The notes: generated by a model from the letters alone, not told the origin. Counted from the first letter of the stretch, positions 1 to 9,143 are shown. The stretch is DNA of 64,000 nucleotides from JAIVGV01 sp031425275 (GCA_031425275.1 JANPJA010000062.1:1-64000), one strand, 5' to 3'. Translations and numbers: made by a program.

Positions 1-66
1 CCGCCCTCCGCCACCCCCAAATCCTGGGTGCCCCCCGTGGACGGCAAACCCGCTAGCTCGGCGTGA
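1..66 (+). CDS. 3' end of an unidentified protein (partial)
   Basis: An open frame runs from the window edge to a TGA at 64-66. It would encode a Pro/Ser-rich tail ending in GKPASSA. The composition fits the C-terminus of a GC-rich gene, but 21 codons are too few to identify a family and the frame could be fortuitous. Confidence 0.25.
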   Translation, partial: PPSATPKSWVPPVDGKPASSA

Positions 67-135
67 CATCACCACCCACGCCCCCCCTCCCGGTTTTGGG
101 GCCGATTCGACAACCGGGGAAGCGCTTAAAAGCCC

Positions 136-363
136 TTAGCCGGCGGGCGCGGGCGGCGCGAACGGCTGCTTGGCCCCGCACTCGGGGCAGAACTTCGGCC
201 CGCCTTCGAGTACGTGCCCGCACCCCCCGCACTTCACGCGCTCGTCGGCGGCCGCCTGCGCCCCACACTCCGGGCAGAACTTCGCCGCCCGCAGCTTCGC
301 CCCGCACGCGCCGCACACGGGCGACAGCGGCGAAGTCTCACCGACACTCTCCGGGTTCTCCAT
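136..363 (-). CDS. Small double zinc-ribbon protein
   Basis: A 75-residue protein with four Cys pairs of the CxxC type: CGAC and CPEC form one ribbon, CGGC and CPEC a second, followed by a Pro/Ala tail. This is the usual double zinc-ribbon arrangement, likely a zinc-binding accessory or protein-interaction module. Two in-frame ATGs exist six bases apart. I chose the inner one because a GGAGG sequence lies seven bases before it, whereas it abuts the outer ATG. The gene is read away from the hairpin array at 383-455. The specific role is unknown. Confidence 0.7.
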   Translation of the reverse strand: MENPESVGETSPLSPVCGACGAKLRAAKFCPECGAQAAADERVKCGGCGHVLEGGPKFCPECGAKQPFAPPAPAG

Positions 364-382
364 ATGCATACCTCCGAAAAAC

Positions 383-455
383 GTGACAAGTGACGGGTGA
401 CGGGTGACAAGTAAGAAAATGTTTTACTTGTCACCCGTCACCCGTCACTTGTCAC
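383..455. repeat. Inverted heptamer array, GTGACAA/GTGACGG family
   Basis: Four 7-bp units starting at 383 are followed, after a 9-base loop, by their exact reverse complement at 424-455. The result is an uninterrupted 32-bp stem. The right arm encodes the last three codons and the TGA stop of mazG on the minus strand. It lies upstream of the zinc-ribbon gene and at the 3' end of mazG. Confidence 0.9.
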
Positions 456-1365
456 CTTCTTTTGCTTCCTGCCACAGTTCTTCCATTTCCGCGAGCGTCG
501 CGGCGTCGAGCGGTTGGCCGCGCGCCGCGAGGCCGCGCTCGATGTGTTGGAAGCGGCGGCGGAACTTACGGTTCGTGAGCTTCAAGGCGGCCTCCGGCTC
601 GACGCCGAGGTGGCGGGCGATGTTGGTGACGGCGAAGATGAGGTCGCCCAACTCGCCGCGGACGCGCGCGTGCTCGGCGTCCTCGTCGTCCGCCGGGCGC
701 GAAGGGGCTTCGCGCTCGCGCTGTCCGCTCACCGGGCCGACGGCCGCCGCGCCCGAAGCGCGCGCCCTCCGTCCTGCTTCGCGTTCGCGGATGGCTTCCT
801 TCAGTTCGTCGATCTCTTCGTGCAGCTTGTCGAAGATGTCCTCGACCCGCTGCCAGTCGAAGCCGACGCGCGCGGCCTTCGTCGTCAACTGGTGCGCCTC
901 CATCAGCGCGGGGGCTTTCGCGGAGACGCCGTCGAGCAGCGATGAATCGCCCGGCTCCTGGCCCGCGCCCGCCGCACGTTTCTCTTCGGCCTTGATGGCC
1001 TCCCAGTTGCGTAAGACCTCGGCCGTGTCGGCGGCCTGTTCGGTGCCGAAGACGTGCGGGTGGCGGCGCACCATCTTCGCGTGGATCGCGTCCACGACTT
1101 CACGGATCGTGAACTCGCCTCGCTCCGAGGCGACCTGTGCGTAGAAGATGATCTGGAAGAGCAGATCGCCGAGTTCGGCGCGCAGCTCTCCGGGCCGCCC
1201 CTCGCGCGCCGCCTCCACGGCCTCGAAGGCTTCGTAGGCTTCTTCCAGCAGCATCGGCGCAAGAGTGGCGTAGGTCTGCTCGCGATCCCACGGGCAGCCC
1301 GTCGGCGAGCGCAAACGCGCCATCAGCGCGACGAGGTCGTCGAAGTCGGCCGTCGTCTCTTGCAA
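445..1365 (-). CDS. mazG: MazG nucleoside triphosphate pyrophosphohydrolase
   Basis: The 306-residue protein has the MazG signature near its start (RLRSPTGCPWDREQTY, then LLEEAYEAFEA with the metal-binding EExxE pattern) and a second MazG repeat in its C-terminal half (EEIDELKEAI, then ELGDLIFAVTNIARHLG). The family hydrolyses NTPs to NMP and pyrophosphate, cleaning the nucleotide pool and in some bacteria affecting (p)ppGpp. It is longer than the roughly 263-residue E. coli enzyme because of an Arg/Ala-rich insert between the repeats. The start codon is TTG, with no good alternative ahead of the conserved motif. The last codons (Gly-Asp-Lys-stop) are made of repeat sequence from the array at 383-455. 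Confidence 0.92.
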   Translation of the reverse strand: MQETTADFDDLVALMARLRSPTGCPWDREQTYATLAPMLLEEAYEAFEAVEAAREGRPGELRAELGDLLFQIIFYAQVASERGEFTIREVVDAIHAKMVRRHPHVFGTEQAADTAEVLRNWEAIKAEEKRAAGAGQEPGDSSLLDGVSAKAPALMEAHQLTTKAARVGFDWQRVEDIFDKLHEEIDELKEAIREREAGRRARASGAAAVGPVSGQREREAPSRPADDEDAEHARVRGELGDLIFAVTNIARHLGVEPEAALKLTNRKFRRRFQHIERGLAARGQPLDAATLAEMEELWQEAKEGDK

Positions 1366-1424
1366 ACTCGGTTGTCCCCCCGTCGTCGTTTCGGCAGTCG
1401 CGGATCATTATGGCAGAAATTACG

Positions 1425-1508
1425 GGAACGATGAACGCGGAACGCGGAACGCGGAAGGGGCGGCCACTCAAGTCGAGCAACTACTCGTTCATCGTTCGTC
1501 GTTCATGG
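1425..1508. repeat. Inverted heptamer array, GAACGCG family
   Basis: Three to four copies of GAACGCG or GAACGAT (1425-1458) are partly mirrored by CGTTCATCGTTC-type sequence at 1485-1508. The stem is imperfect. It lies in the 320-bp divergent gap between mazG and the DUF1844 gene. Confidence 0.6.
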
Positions 1509-1686
1509 TTCAGACTTTTGACTTGCTCCTTTGCTACTTCCGCGGCGCGGTTCGCGTCGCCGCGCCGGAGGGCTTTCTTGCGGCCCCGTGGAGGTGGGTG
1601 CTACCATCGAAGGCGAAGATCAAACCCACTTTCAAATTGCGTCGCGCGGCTGCAACGGCAGAGTCGCGGCGTCGGAATACGATAAA

Positions 1687-2325
1687 ATGAGCGAAGAAAA
1701 ACCGACTTTCAAAGTTACCGACCGCAGGCTCTTTAACACCGACGGCTCGCCGCGCGGTGACATGGCGCGCGAGGAGGAGAAGCCCGCGCCCGCCGCCGTT
1801 GCGCCGCCGCCGCCGCCAACGCCCGACCCGCCGCCCGCCGCGACGGCCGGGCCGCCGGATGCTGCGGCGTCGCCGCAACGCGAGACGGCGCAACCGAAAC
1901 TCGACGTAGCCGATTCGCCGGCGCGGCGCGAGCGCACGGAAACGGACGACTCGCGCGGGTCGGCGGCGGCGGAGCAGCAGCAGCAGCAGCAGTCGCGGGG
2001 CGGCGGCGTGGCGGAGGAGGCAGACCCGACGCCCTTCGCCAACCTCGTCATGTTCATCGCCTCGCCGGCCGCCGCCGCGATGGGCATGACCGAGCACCCC
2101 GGACTCGCGCCCGGCGAGGTGGATTTGCCGCTCGCCAAACACTGCATCGACCTGCTCGCCATCGTCCGCGAGAAATCGCACGGCAATCTCGGCCAGCAGG
2201 AGCAGCAGATCATCGACGGCCTGCTCACCGAGTTGCGGATGCAATACGTCTCGCTCACGAGCGCGCCCCGCCCCGCGCCCGCGCCCCGCGGCTTCACCGG
2301 CGGCGACATCACGGGGGGGAGATAG
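1687..2325 (+). CDS. DUF1844 domain protein
   Basis: A 212-residue protein starting MSEEKPTFKVTDRRLF, the typical opening of acidobacterial DUF1844 proteins. A low-complexity Pro/Ala/Gln linker follows (residues about 30-110, including a run of Gln). The conserved DUF1844 core comes next: FANLVMFIASPAAAAMG, then a segment ending QQIIDGLLTELRMQYVSL. The function is unknown. An in-frame extension to 1531 exists but lacks the family start. The stop TAG is the first unit of the heptamer array that follows. Confidence 0.85.
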   Translation: MSEEKPTFKVTDRRLFNTDGSPRGDMAREEEKPAPAAVAPPPPPTPDPPPAATAGPPDAAASPQRETAQPKLDVADSPARRERTETDDSRGSAAAEQQQQQQSRGGGVAEEADPTPFANLVMFIASPAAAAMGMTEHPGLAPGEVDLPLAKHCIDLLAIVREKSHGNLGQQEQQIIDGLLTELRMQYVSLTSAPRPAPAPRGFTGGDITGGR

Positions 2326-2458
2326 CGGCTAGCTAATAGCTGTTAGCGATTAGCTGTTAGCTATTAGCCGATCCGCAGGTACGACAAGGCGGACGGTTAA
2401 TGACCGACGGCTTTTTGCTTAGCTAACAGCTAACAGCTAACAGCTAACAGCTAACAGC
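2323..2458. repeat. Inverted heptamer array, TAGCTGT family
   Basis: Seven consecutive TAGNNNN heptamers run from 2323 to about 2371, and the first TAG is the stop of the DUF1844 gene. The opposite arm at 2419-2458 is five copies of GCTAACA, ending one base before the ATG of the next gene. The loop of about 50 bp is not repetitive. Confidence 0.9.
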
Positions 2459-2459
2459 C

Positions 2460-3224
2460 ATGAAAGTTACTCTGCTCGGCACGGGGACTTCGACGGGCGT
2501 GCCCTCCATCGGGTGCGAGTGCGAGACGTGCCTGTCGGATGATTCGCGCGACAAGCGTCTGCGCGTCTCCGTCCTCGTCGAGCACGCCGGGCAGACCGTG
2601 CTGGTTGACACTTCTTCGGACTTCCGCCAGCAGGCGCTGCGCGTCGGACTCAAGCACCTCGACGCCGTGCTGATCACGCACTGTCACGCCGATCACATCT
2701 TCGGCCTCGACGACATCCGCCCCTTGAACTTCCGCCACGGTGCCTTGGGCGTTTACGCCAACGAGCGCGCGTGGCGCGACATCCGCCGCATCTTCCAGTA
2801 CGTCTTCGAGCCTTCGCACTTCGGCGGCGGGCTGCCGCAAGTCGTCGCGCACACGGTCGTGGACGGCGCGCCCTTCTGTCTGGGCCGCGGCCTCGAAGTC
2901 ACGCCGCTCGAAGTCATCCACGGCCGCCTGCCGGTCATCGCGTACCGCTTCAACGACTTCGCCTACGCCACCGACCTGAGTGAAATTCCGACCCGCACGA
3001 AGGAGGGCTTGCGAGACCTTGAAGTGCTCGTCATCGACTGCCTGCGCCTGAGCGCGCACCCGACGCACCTCTCGCTCGAACGCGCCCTCGCCTACATCGA
3101 AGAGCTGCGCCCGCGCCGCGCTTATCTCACCCACATCGCACACGACATCAAGCACGCGCGCGACTCGCGGCTCCTGCCCGCGGGCGTCGAGTTCGGCTAC
3201 GACGGGTTGGAAATCGAAATTTAG
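2460..3224 (+). CDS. PhnP-like metallo-beta-lactamase-fold hydrolase
   Basis: A 254-residue protein with the MBL-fold metal motif HCHADH at residues 74-79, preceded by the family's GTGTSTGVPSIGC loop and followed by further Asp/His ligands (YATDLSEIP; YLTHIAHDIKH near the end). This subfamily contains PhnP, a cyclic phosphodiesterase, and related hydrolases, so a phosphodiesterase role is likely but the substrate is unknown. The ATG follows directly on the heptamer array with no recognisable Shine-Dalgarno sequence. It is followed, after another array, by ribF on the same strand. Confidence 0.82.
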   Translation: MKVTLLGTGTSTGVPSIGCECETCLSDDSRDKRLRVSVLVEHAGQTVLVDTSSDFRQQALRVGLKHLDAVLITHCHADHIFGLDDIRPLNFRHGALGVYANERAWRDIRRIFQYVFEPSHFGGGLPQVVAHTVVDGAPFCLGRGLEVTPLEVIHGRLPVIAYRFNDFAYATDLSEIPTRTKEGLRDLEVLVIDCLRLSAHPTHLSLERALAYIEELRPRRAYLTHIAHDIKHARDSRLLPAGVEFGYDGLEIEI

Positions 3225-3341
3225 TCAGTGGTCAGTCGTCAGTGGTCAGTCGCTCGTGTCGCAACAGGGCTACCTTCCAAAGATGAGCCTCCGGGCTTCG
3301 GCAGCACGAAACAACTGACTACGGACGACTGACCACTGACA
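3224..3341. repeat. Inverted heptamer array, GGTCAGT family
   Basis: The left arm (3224-3251) is GTCAGTG-type units and abuts the stop of the upstream gene. The right arm (about 3310-3341) carries the reverse complement. The right arm is preceded by GCACGAAACAACTGAC, the mirror of GTCAGTTGTTTCGTGC in the array at 47333. Confidence 0.85.
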
Positions 3342-3347
3342 GCTCTT

Positions 3348-4301
3348 ATGCGTTTATTCCACGGCACAGACAACGCGGAGATCGCGCGGCCGACGGTCGT
3401 GACGCTCGGCGTGTTCGACGGGCTGCACCTCGGACACCAACTGATCGTGCGCACGGTCGTCGCGCGCGCCGAAGAGACGGGGGCCGTGCCGACCGTCGTC
3501 ACCTTCGACCCGCACCCGCGCGCCGTGCTGCACCCGGAGTCGGCCCCGCCGCTCTTGCAGACCTTCGATCAGAAGATGGAGGCGCTCTCACTGCTCGGCG
3601 TCGGGCAGACGATAGTCGTGCGCTTCACCGAGGAGTTCGCGCGGGTGCGGGCCGGGGAGTTTTTGCGCGACGTGGTCGGCGAGCGTTTGCAGGCGAGGGA
3701 AGTTTATTTGGGGCGCGGCTTCGCCTTCGGCCACGGCCGCGAGGGAGACATCGAACTGCTCCGCAGCGTCAGCCGGCAACTCGGCTTCCACGCCGACGAG
3801 GTGCCGGAGGTGCGTCTGCGCGGCAGCCGCATCAGTTCGAGCCGCGTCCGCCAGCTCCTCTCGGAGGGGCGCGTCAACCTCGCGCGGCGGATGCTCGGCC
3901 GGCCTTACGGCGTCGAGGGCCGGGTGGTGCGCGGGGCGGAGCGCGGGCGCACGCTCGGCTTCCCGACGGCGAATCTGCACCCGCAAAATCGCGTCATCCC
4001 GCGCGGCGGCGTTTACGTGACGGCGACGCTGATCGAAGGCGTTTGGCGGCGCAGCGTGACGAACATCGGCACGCGACCGACGGTCGAGAGCGACGCCGAG
4101 CCTTCGGTCGAGACTTACGTGATGGACTGGTCGGGCGACCTCTACGGCGACGTGGTGAGAGTCCGCTTCCTCCACCGGCTGCGCGACGAGCGCAAGTTCG
4201 CGTCGCTCGAAGCATTGAAGGGGCAGATCGGCCGCGACGCCGCCCGCGCCCGACGCTACTTCGAGCGCGGCGGCGCGCGCCGCTCGCTGGCCGTCGTCTA
4301 A
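3348..4301 (+). CDS. ribF: Bifunctional riboflavin kinase / FAD synthetase
   Basis: The 317-residue length is normal for RibF. The N-terminal adenylyltransferase domain shows TLGVFDGLHLGHQ with the nucleotidyltransferase HxGH-like motif, then VTFDPHPRAVL. The C-terminal flavokinase domain shows GAERGRTLGFPTANL and GVYVTATL. It converts riboflavin to FMN and FMN to FAD in the cytosol. FAD and FMN are cofactors of several enzymes encoded here (acyl-CoA dehydrogenase, FAD monooxygenase, OYE-like reductase), though no operon link exists. The start lies six bases after the array; no strong ribosome binding site is visible. Confidence 0.95.
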   Translation: MRLFHGTDNAEIARPTVVTLGVFDGLHLGHQLIVRTVVARAEETGAVPTVVTFDPHPRAVLHPESAPPLLQTFDQKMEALSLLGVGQTIVVRFTEEFARVRAGEFLRDVVGERLQAREVYLGRGFAFGHGREGDIELLRSVSRQLGFHADEVPEVRLRGSRISSSRVRQLLSEGRVNLARRMLGRPYGVEGRVVRGAERGRTLGFPTANLHPQNRVIPRGGVYVTATLIEGVWRRSVTNIGTRPTVESDAEPSVETYVMDWSGDLYGDVVRVRFLHRLRDERKFASLEALKGQIGRDAARARRYFERGGARRSLAVV

Positions 4302-4316
4302 AAGGCTGCCAAAAGC

Positions 4317-4407
4317 TCACCGCAGAGGCGCGGAGATCACGCAGAGACTCGCAGAGAGGTTGAATTCCTCTGCGCATCTCTGCGCGACCTCCGCGCCTCT
4401 GCGGTGA
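4317..4407. repeat. Long inverted repeat with CGCAGAG units
   Basis: The left arm 4317-4359 contains CGCAGAG-type units; the right arm 4366-4407 is its imperfect reverse complement, with a short loop around GAATTC. It starts 16 bp after the ribF stop and probably acts, or at least folds, as a large hairpin. Unlike most arrays here its unit spacing is irregular. Confidence 0.75.
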
Positions 4408-4504
4408 ACCGCCGGTTTGTGTTCAGTCGCACCTGACGCGGCTTAAAACTTCACGGGGCCGTCATACGAATGCGACACGCGGATCATCTAATCTCGGACT
4501 GCTA

Positions 4505-6322
4505 ATGACAACTGACGAGCAAAAGAGAACTTCTCCCACCCCCGCGAACGGCGCGGGAGGCAACGGCATAAACGGCAACGGCGCGAAAGCGCAGCCGCGG
4601 GCGACGCTCGCGCTCACGCGCCGCCCGGCGGTCGCGGCGGCGGCGGGCGCGGTTCGTGCGGGCGGCGGGGCGGGGGGCGGCGATAACGGCAACGGCCGTC
4701 TGGTTGAACCAGCGGCGGGGGCGGGCGGGCCGGCGCGGGCCGAAGAGTTTGAGTCGCGCGCGTTGGGCCTGCGCGGCTGGTTGCGCGCGGCGCGGATCGC
4801 GCGCGTGATGGGGACGCTCGGCCTCTACTTGTTTCTGGAGAACTACGAGGCGCGCGCGAAATTCAACGCGCGCACGAGTGCGCGTCAACTCGAAGAGGCG
4901 CGCTCTCTCGGCGGCCGCGCGTACCGTCGCGCGCGTTCGAGGGCGTGGCGCGTGCGTCTGATCGACAAGCTGATCCGCGCCGTCCGCTTCGTCGTCTTCC
5001 GCGGCGCGGACGCATCCACGGGGAAGGAGGCGCGGCTCGCCCGACAGGCCGTGTGGCTCAAGGACAGCCTGCTGCATCTGGGGCCGGCCTTCATCAAGAT
5101 CGGGCAGTCGCTCGCCACGCGCGGCGATTTGCTCCCGCTCCCCTACGTGAAGGAATTGTCGTCGCTCCAGGACGAAGTCCCGCCGTTCCCGAACGCGGAG
5201 GCCTTCGCGCGCATCGAGGCGGAACTCGGACGCAACCTAGCCGAAGCCTACGCCGAGTTCGACGCGGAGCCGGTCGCCGCCGCCTCGCTCGGTCAGGTCT
5301 ATCGCGCGCGCCTCCACACCGGCGAAGAAGTCGCGGTCAAAGTCCAGCGCCCGAACTTGGAAGAGACGATCAGGTTCGACATTTTCGTCCTCGGCCGCCT
5401 CGTCCGCCGGATGGTTGCGCGCTTCCCCGCCGCGGGCGAGAACGCCGACTGGGAGGGGATGCTCGGCGAGTTCTCGCAGACCATCCACGAGGAGATGGAC
5501 TACGCGCTCGAAGGCCGCAACGCCGACCGCTTCCGCGCGAACTTTCAGGTGTGGCGGGCCGTCCACGTCCCCGCGATCCACTGGTCGCACACGACCACGC
5601 GCGTCCTGACGATGGACTTCATCCGCGGCGCGAAGGTGACGGACATCGAAGCGTTGCGGGCGAAACGCATCTCGCCCGTCAAGGTCAACCGGCTGCTCAT
5701 CCAGACGTACCTCAAGCAACTGTTGGAGGACGGCTTCTTCCACGCCGACCCGCACCCCGGAAATCTTTTGGTGATGGACGACGGCCGGCTCGCCTTCTTC
5801 GACTTCGGCATGACGGGCCGCATCACGCCGCGCCTTCAGGCGCAGATGATCGACGCCTTCTTCCACGTCGTCGAAAAAGACATCCCCGGACTCGCGCAGG
5901 ACTTGATCGATCTCAACTTCCTCAAGCCCGGCGTCAGCCCCGAACTCGTCCGCCCCGTCATCGAGGCGTTGTTTAGTCACTACCTGAATCTCAAGCTGGG
6001 CGAGGTCAACTTCAAAGAGCTGACCTACGATCTGGCCGAGGTCATCTACGACTACCCGTTCCGGCTCCCGTCGAACTTCACCTACATCATGCGCGCGCTG
6101 ATGACCTTGGAAGGCATCGGTATCGCCACCGATCCCGGCTTCAACTTCTTCGAGACGGCCAAGCCCTACGCCAAAGACTTCATGCTGCGGCGCGAGGGCC
6201 GGCAGTTCCGCAAGCTGGTCGTGAACAAGCTGACCGGCCGCGAGGACGCGGACTCGCGCGTCGAGTGGGCCAAGATGTGGAAGCTCGCCAAGATGGCCGC
6301 GCGGGCTTATCTCAAAAAGTAG
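4505..6322 (+). CDS. ABC1/UbiB-family atypical kinase (AarF/ADCK-like)
   Basis: A 605-residue protein. The first 90 residues are Gly/Ala/Asn-rich low complexity. The ABC1 core follows, with the family-specific KxGQ motif (IKIGQSLATR, about residue 198), the nucleotide-binding Lys in AVKVQRP (about 278), the catalytic-loop-like HADPHPGN (about 413-420) and the metal-binding DFG (FFDFGMTG, about 432). Family members support ubiquinone and isoprenoid quinone metabolism. The exact substrate here is not known. A hydrophobic C-terminal anchor is not obvious. The stop TAG is the first heptamer of the following array. Confidence 0.88.
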   Translation: MTTDEQKRTSPTPANGAGGNGINGNGAKAQPRATLALTRRPAVAAAAGAVRAGGGAGGGDNGNGRLVEPAAGAGGPARAEEFESRALGLRGWLRAARIARVMGTLGLYLFLENYEARAKFNARTSARQLEEARSLGGRAYRRARSRAWRVRLIDKLIRAVRFVVFRGADASTGKEARLARQAVWLKDSLLHLGPAFIKIGQSLATRGDLLPLPYVKELSSLQDEVPPFPNAEAFARIEAELGRNLAEAYAEFDAEPVAAASLGQVYRARLHTGEEVAVKVQRPNLEETIRFDIFVLGRLVRRMVARFPAAGENADWEGMLGEFSQTIHEEMDYALEGRNADRFRANFQVWRAVHVPAIHWSHTTTRVLTMDFIRGAKVTDIEALRAKRISPVKVNRLLIQTYLKQLLEDGFFHADPHPGNLLVMDDGRLAFFDFGMTGRITPRLQAQMIDAFFHVVEKDIPGLAQDLIDLNFLKPGVSPELVRPVIEALFSHYLNLKLGEVNFKELTYDLAEVIYDYPFRLPSNFTYIMRALMTLEGIGIATDPGFNFFETAKPYAKDFMLRREGRQFRKLVVNKLTGREDADSRVEWAKMWKLAKMAARAYLKK

Positions 6323-6439
6323 CTGTTAGCGATTAGCTGTTAGCTTTCAGCTATCAGACAAAATTGAGGCGGGAGGCAGTCGTGAACAGACTGCCTCCCG
6401 CCTTCGGTCGTCCAGCTAACAGCTAACAGCTAATCGCTA
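6320..6439. repeat. Inverted heptamer array with central GGCGGGAGGCAGT hairpin, between convergent genes
   Basis: The left arm 6320-6354 is TAGCTGT or TAGCGAT units; its first TAG is the stop of the ABC1 gene. The right arm 6414-6439 is AGCTAAC units; the minus-strand TAG at 6437-6439 is the stop of the M14 gene. Between them GGCGGGAGGCAGT (6368-6380) pairs with ACTGCCTCCCGCC (6390-6402). The element could act as a two-way terminator. Confidence 0.9.
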
Positions 6440-8851
6440 TCTCGCCTTGATCGCGTTGAAGAGCAGCGGGTAGGTGGCGAGCGACTGCGCGCGGTACTGC
6501 GGGCGGAAGCCGAAAAGATAGACGCGGCCCTTGCCTAAGGTCACTTCGAGGAGCGCGGCCTTGCCCCACATCTTCCGGCCGCCGAGCAGCCAGCCGGAGA
6601 GGAGCGGGTCGCGGTCGATAGGATAGCGCGCGATGACGTGGACGCGCCCCGCGTCCCGCGCGTCGAACTCGAAGACGGGCGAGTCCTCGACCCACGCGAT
6701 GGACTCGCGCGGCATCCCGGCGGCGACCGGGTGCGACGTGTCCAACTCGGTGCGCAGGATCGAGCCGGGGACGTAAAACTCCGTGCGGCGCACGTTCTCC
6801 GCCACGTTGCGCACCGGCAGCTTCAACTGCGTTGCGGCAAACTCCGACGCCTGATTGAGACAGACGAGTGTCCCGCCTTGTTCGACGAACTCGCGCAGGG
6901 CCTTGACGCCGTCCGCGCCCAAGCCCCCGGTCAGTTCATCCGGCATCGTGCCCTTGCGGTAGCCTTCGAGGAGGGCGCGCGCCGACTGGTCGGGGATCAG
7001 GACGGTGTCGTACTTCGCGCGCAAGTTGCCGCGCCGCGTCTCCGCGTCTTCGAGCGACGTGTAACTGATCGCGTGTTGTTCGAGTATCCAGCGCGTCCAG
7101 CCCTCGTCCATCGAGGGGACGTGCGACTTGTAGAGCGCGAGGCGGACGCCCGCGGTAGCAGTCCCCGCGCCGCCCCCGCCCCCGCCCGCGAGCGTCTCCA
7201 TCCAATACAGTTTCTCCGTCCGCACGGGCGCGTAAACCGGCTCGGCCTCGACGCCCATGAGCAGCGAGAGCGTGTGCGCCGTCACGTCGTAGGGCGGCTG
7301 CGGGTTGCCCTGCGCGTCGCGCAGGTCGGGGTAGGTCTGACGTTCCAATAACGCCTTGGCGAACGCGCCGTAAGGTTGCCGCATCGGCACGAACATGTCG
7401 GGCTGTGCCGCCACGTTCCCGCGCCCGTCGCGGCCGGGGCGCATCCGCGACGCGCGATCAGAGACTTGCTCCAATTCCACGCCGCCGCGGCGGAGCACAT
7501 CGACTAGCGCGTCCCGGTTCGGCGACGGCTTGAGCCGGAAGCCGTGAAGCTCGCCCCGGCGGCGCGGGCGCACGGCCTCTTCACCAACTTCGTAGAAGCG
7601 GCTCAGCCAACGCTCGCGGTTGTCGGCCGCGTGGCGCAGGAGCGCGTGCGCGCCCGTCGTCATGTAGGTCGTGATGTCGCGCAAACCCCACGGCCCGCCC
7701 GCCCAGACGGGGCCGAAGTTGGCCGACTCCTTCTGCGGATCGAAGCCCTCGCGCGAGCGCAGGTCGGAGAATTTCACCGTGATCGGCGTGGCGATGCGCG
7801 CCGAGGCCGTCTCGGACAGGATGCGCACGCCGCCGTGGTAGTGCGAGTAGGCGCGCGCCGGAGTCCACGCATCGTAGGTCGAATCGTAGGTCACGCCTTT
7901 GAGTCCCGCGCCGCGAACCTCGGCGGCCATGTGGCGGCCGAGTTCGGTGTAGCCCTCGACGAGTTGTTCGGGGACGTTCGGCTCGACGGGCCGCATGTAG
8001 GGCGGGACGAAGAGGCGCGACCCGAACTCGCCCTGTTGGTGGATGTCGTGGACTATTTGCGGGCGCCAGACGTTGTGAATCTTATCGACGGTGAGCCGCG
8101 TCTCGGCCTGCGAGAAGATGTACCAGTCGCGGTTGTTATCGTGGCCGATGTACTTGTGATAAAGCTCCGGCGGGCCGCTGCCTTCGTAGGGTTTGCCGAG
8201 CGTGCTGTCGTACCAGTTCTTGACGATGTCCACGCCGTCCGGGTTCAAGGACGGCACGAGCAGCACGACGGTCTCGCGCAAAATCTTCTGCACGGCGGGG
8301 TCGTTCGATGACGCGAGCCGGTGCGCGATGAGCATCGACGAGAGCGTCGAGCCGACTTCGGTCGAGTGGATGCCGCAGGTGATGAGGACGATGGTTTTGC
8401 CGCGCGCGACGAGAGCCGCGGCCTTCGCGTCCCGGCCGGCCGGCGGGCCGAGCGTGCGCGGGTCGGCCAGTTGCCGCTGAATCTCTTTGAACTCGGCGAG
8501 GCGCGCGAAGTTCTCCGGCGCGGTGATGGTTGCCATCACGAAGGGCGCGCCCAGCGTCGTCTTCCCCAACTCCTCGAAGCGCACGCGGTCGCTCGCCTCG
8601 TCGAGACGGCGGAAGTAGGAGACGATGGACGCCCAACTCGCGAGCTTCCGATCCTCGCCCGGCTCGAAGCCGATGACATCCTTCGGCGCGGGCACGGCGC
8701 GCGCCGGCGTGGCCGCCGTCTCCGCGGCCGGTCGCGTAATCGGTGAAGCGCGTCGGCCGCCGCGGCGGTTGTTGGTTTGGGCGGCGGCGGACAAGGCCGT
8801 GTGCGGGATAAAAGAGAAGGCGAGCGCGAGTGCGAGTGTGCGTGCGAGCAT
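6437..8851 (-). CDS. Secreted M14-family metallocarboxypeptidase
   Basis: About 804 residues from the chosen ATG. An upstream in-frame TTG would add three residues. A signal peptide (MLARTLALALAFSFIPHTALSAAAQ) is followed by a linker. The M14 zinc site has the HxxE motif GIHSTE (His about 162, Glu about 165) and a downstream His in VHDIHQQGEFGSRLFVPPY; NNRDWY is the substrate-carboxylate region. The remaining 400 residues are a C-terminal extension common in acidobacterial and Bacteroidetes homologues. It probably trims C-termini of extracellular peptides. It converges on the ABC1 gene. Confidence 0.85.
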   Translation of the reverse strand: MLARTLALALAFSFIPHTALSAAAQTNNRRGGRRASPITRPAAETAATPARAVPAPKDVIGFEPGEDRKLASWASIVSYFRRLDEASDRVRFEELGKTTLGAPFVMATITAPENFARLAEFKEIQRQLADPRTLGPPAGRDAKAAALVARGKTIVLITCGIHSTEVGSTLSSMLIAHRLASSNDPAVQKILRETVVLLVPSLNPDGVDIVKNWYDSTLGKPYEGSGPPELYHKYIGHDNNRDWYIFSQAETRLTVDKIHNVWRPQIVHDIHQQGEFGSRLFVPPYMRPVEPNVPEQLVEGYTELGRHMAAEVRGAGLKGVTYDSTYDAWTPARAYSHYHGGVRILSETASARIATPITVKFSDLRSREGFDPQKESANFGPVWAGGPWGLRDITTYMTTGAHALLRHAADNRERWLSRFYEVGEEAVRPRRRGELHGFRLKPSPNRDALVDVLRRGGVELEQVSDRASRMRPGRDGRGNVAAQPDMFVPMRQPYGAFAKALLERQTYPDLRDAQGNPQPPYDVTAHTLSLLMGVEAEPVYAPVRTEKLYWMETLAGGGGGGAGTATAGVRLALYKSHVPSMDEGWTRWILEQHAISYTSLEDAETRRGNLRAKYDTVLIPDQSARALLEGYRKGTMPDELTGGLGADGVKALREFVEQGGTLVCLNQASEFAATQLKLPVRNVAENVRRTEFYVPGSILRTELDTSHPVAAGMPRESIAWVEDSPVFEFDARDAGRVHVIARYPIDRDPLLSGWLLGGRKMWGKAALLEVTLGKGRVYLFGFRPQYRAQSLATYPLLFNAIKAR

Positions 8852-8987
8852 GGGCGTCAAAGACTCCGGTGTGTGGTTGAAGACGAACGAAAGGGGTTGT
8901 TGCGGCCAGAGTTTAGCACAAAAGAAAGGGACTGAGGATGAGGGATGAAAAAGGAGGCGCGGAAGTCGGGAGGATGAACGATAACAG

Positions 8988-9143
8988 AGTTTTCAGTTTT
9001 CAGTTTTCAGTTTTCAGATCAGATAGAACAGTTTTCAGTTTTCAGTTTTCAGTTTTCAGAGATGACAAAGAGAACAGTTTTCAGAGATGACAAGCTTCCT
9101 GTCTGAAAACTGAAAACTTAAAACTGAAAACTGTTCTATCTGA
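8988..9143. repeat. Inverted heptamer array, TTTTCAG family
   Basis: Two blocks of four TTTTCAG units (8988-9017 and 9029-9059) and a partial third block (9075-9083) face a mirrored arm at 9102-9143 made of CTGAAAA units. CAGATAGAACAG and CTGTTCTATCTG also pair. Outside this, GATGAGGGATGA (8936-8947) and CATCCCTCA (9187-9195) suggest a larger enclosing stem. It fills the divergent gap between the M14 and OPT genes. Confidence 0.85.
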
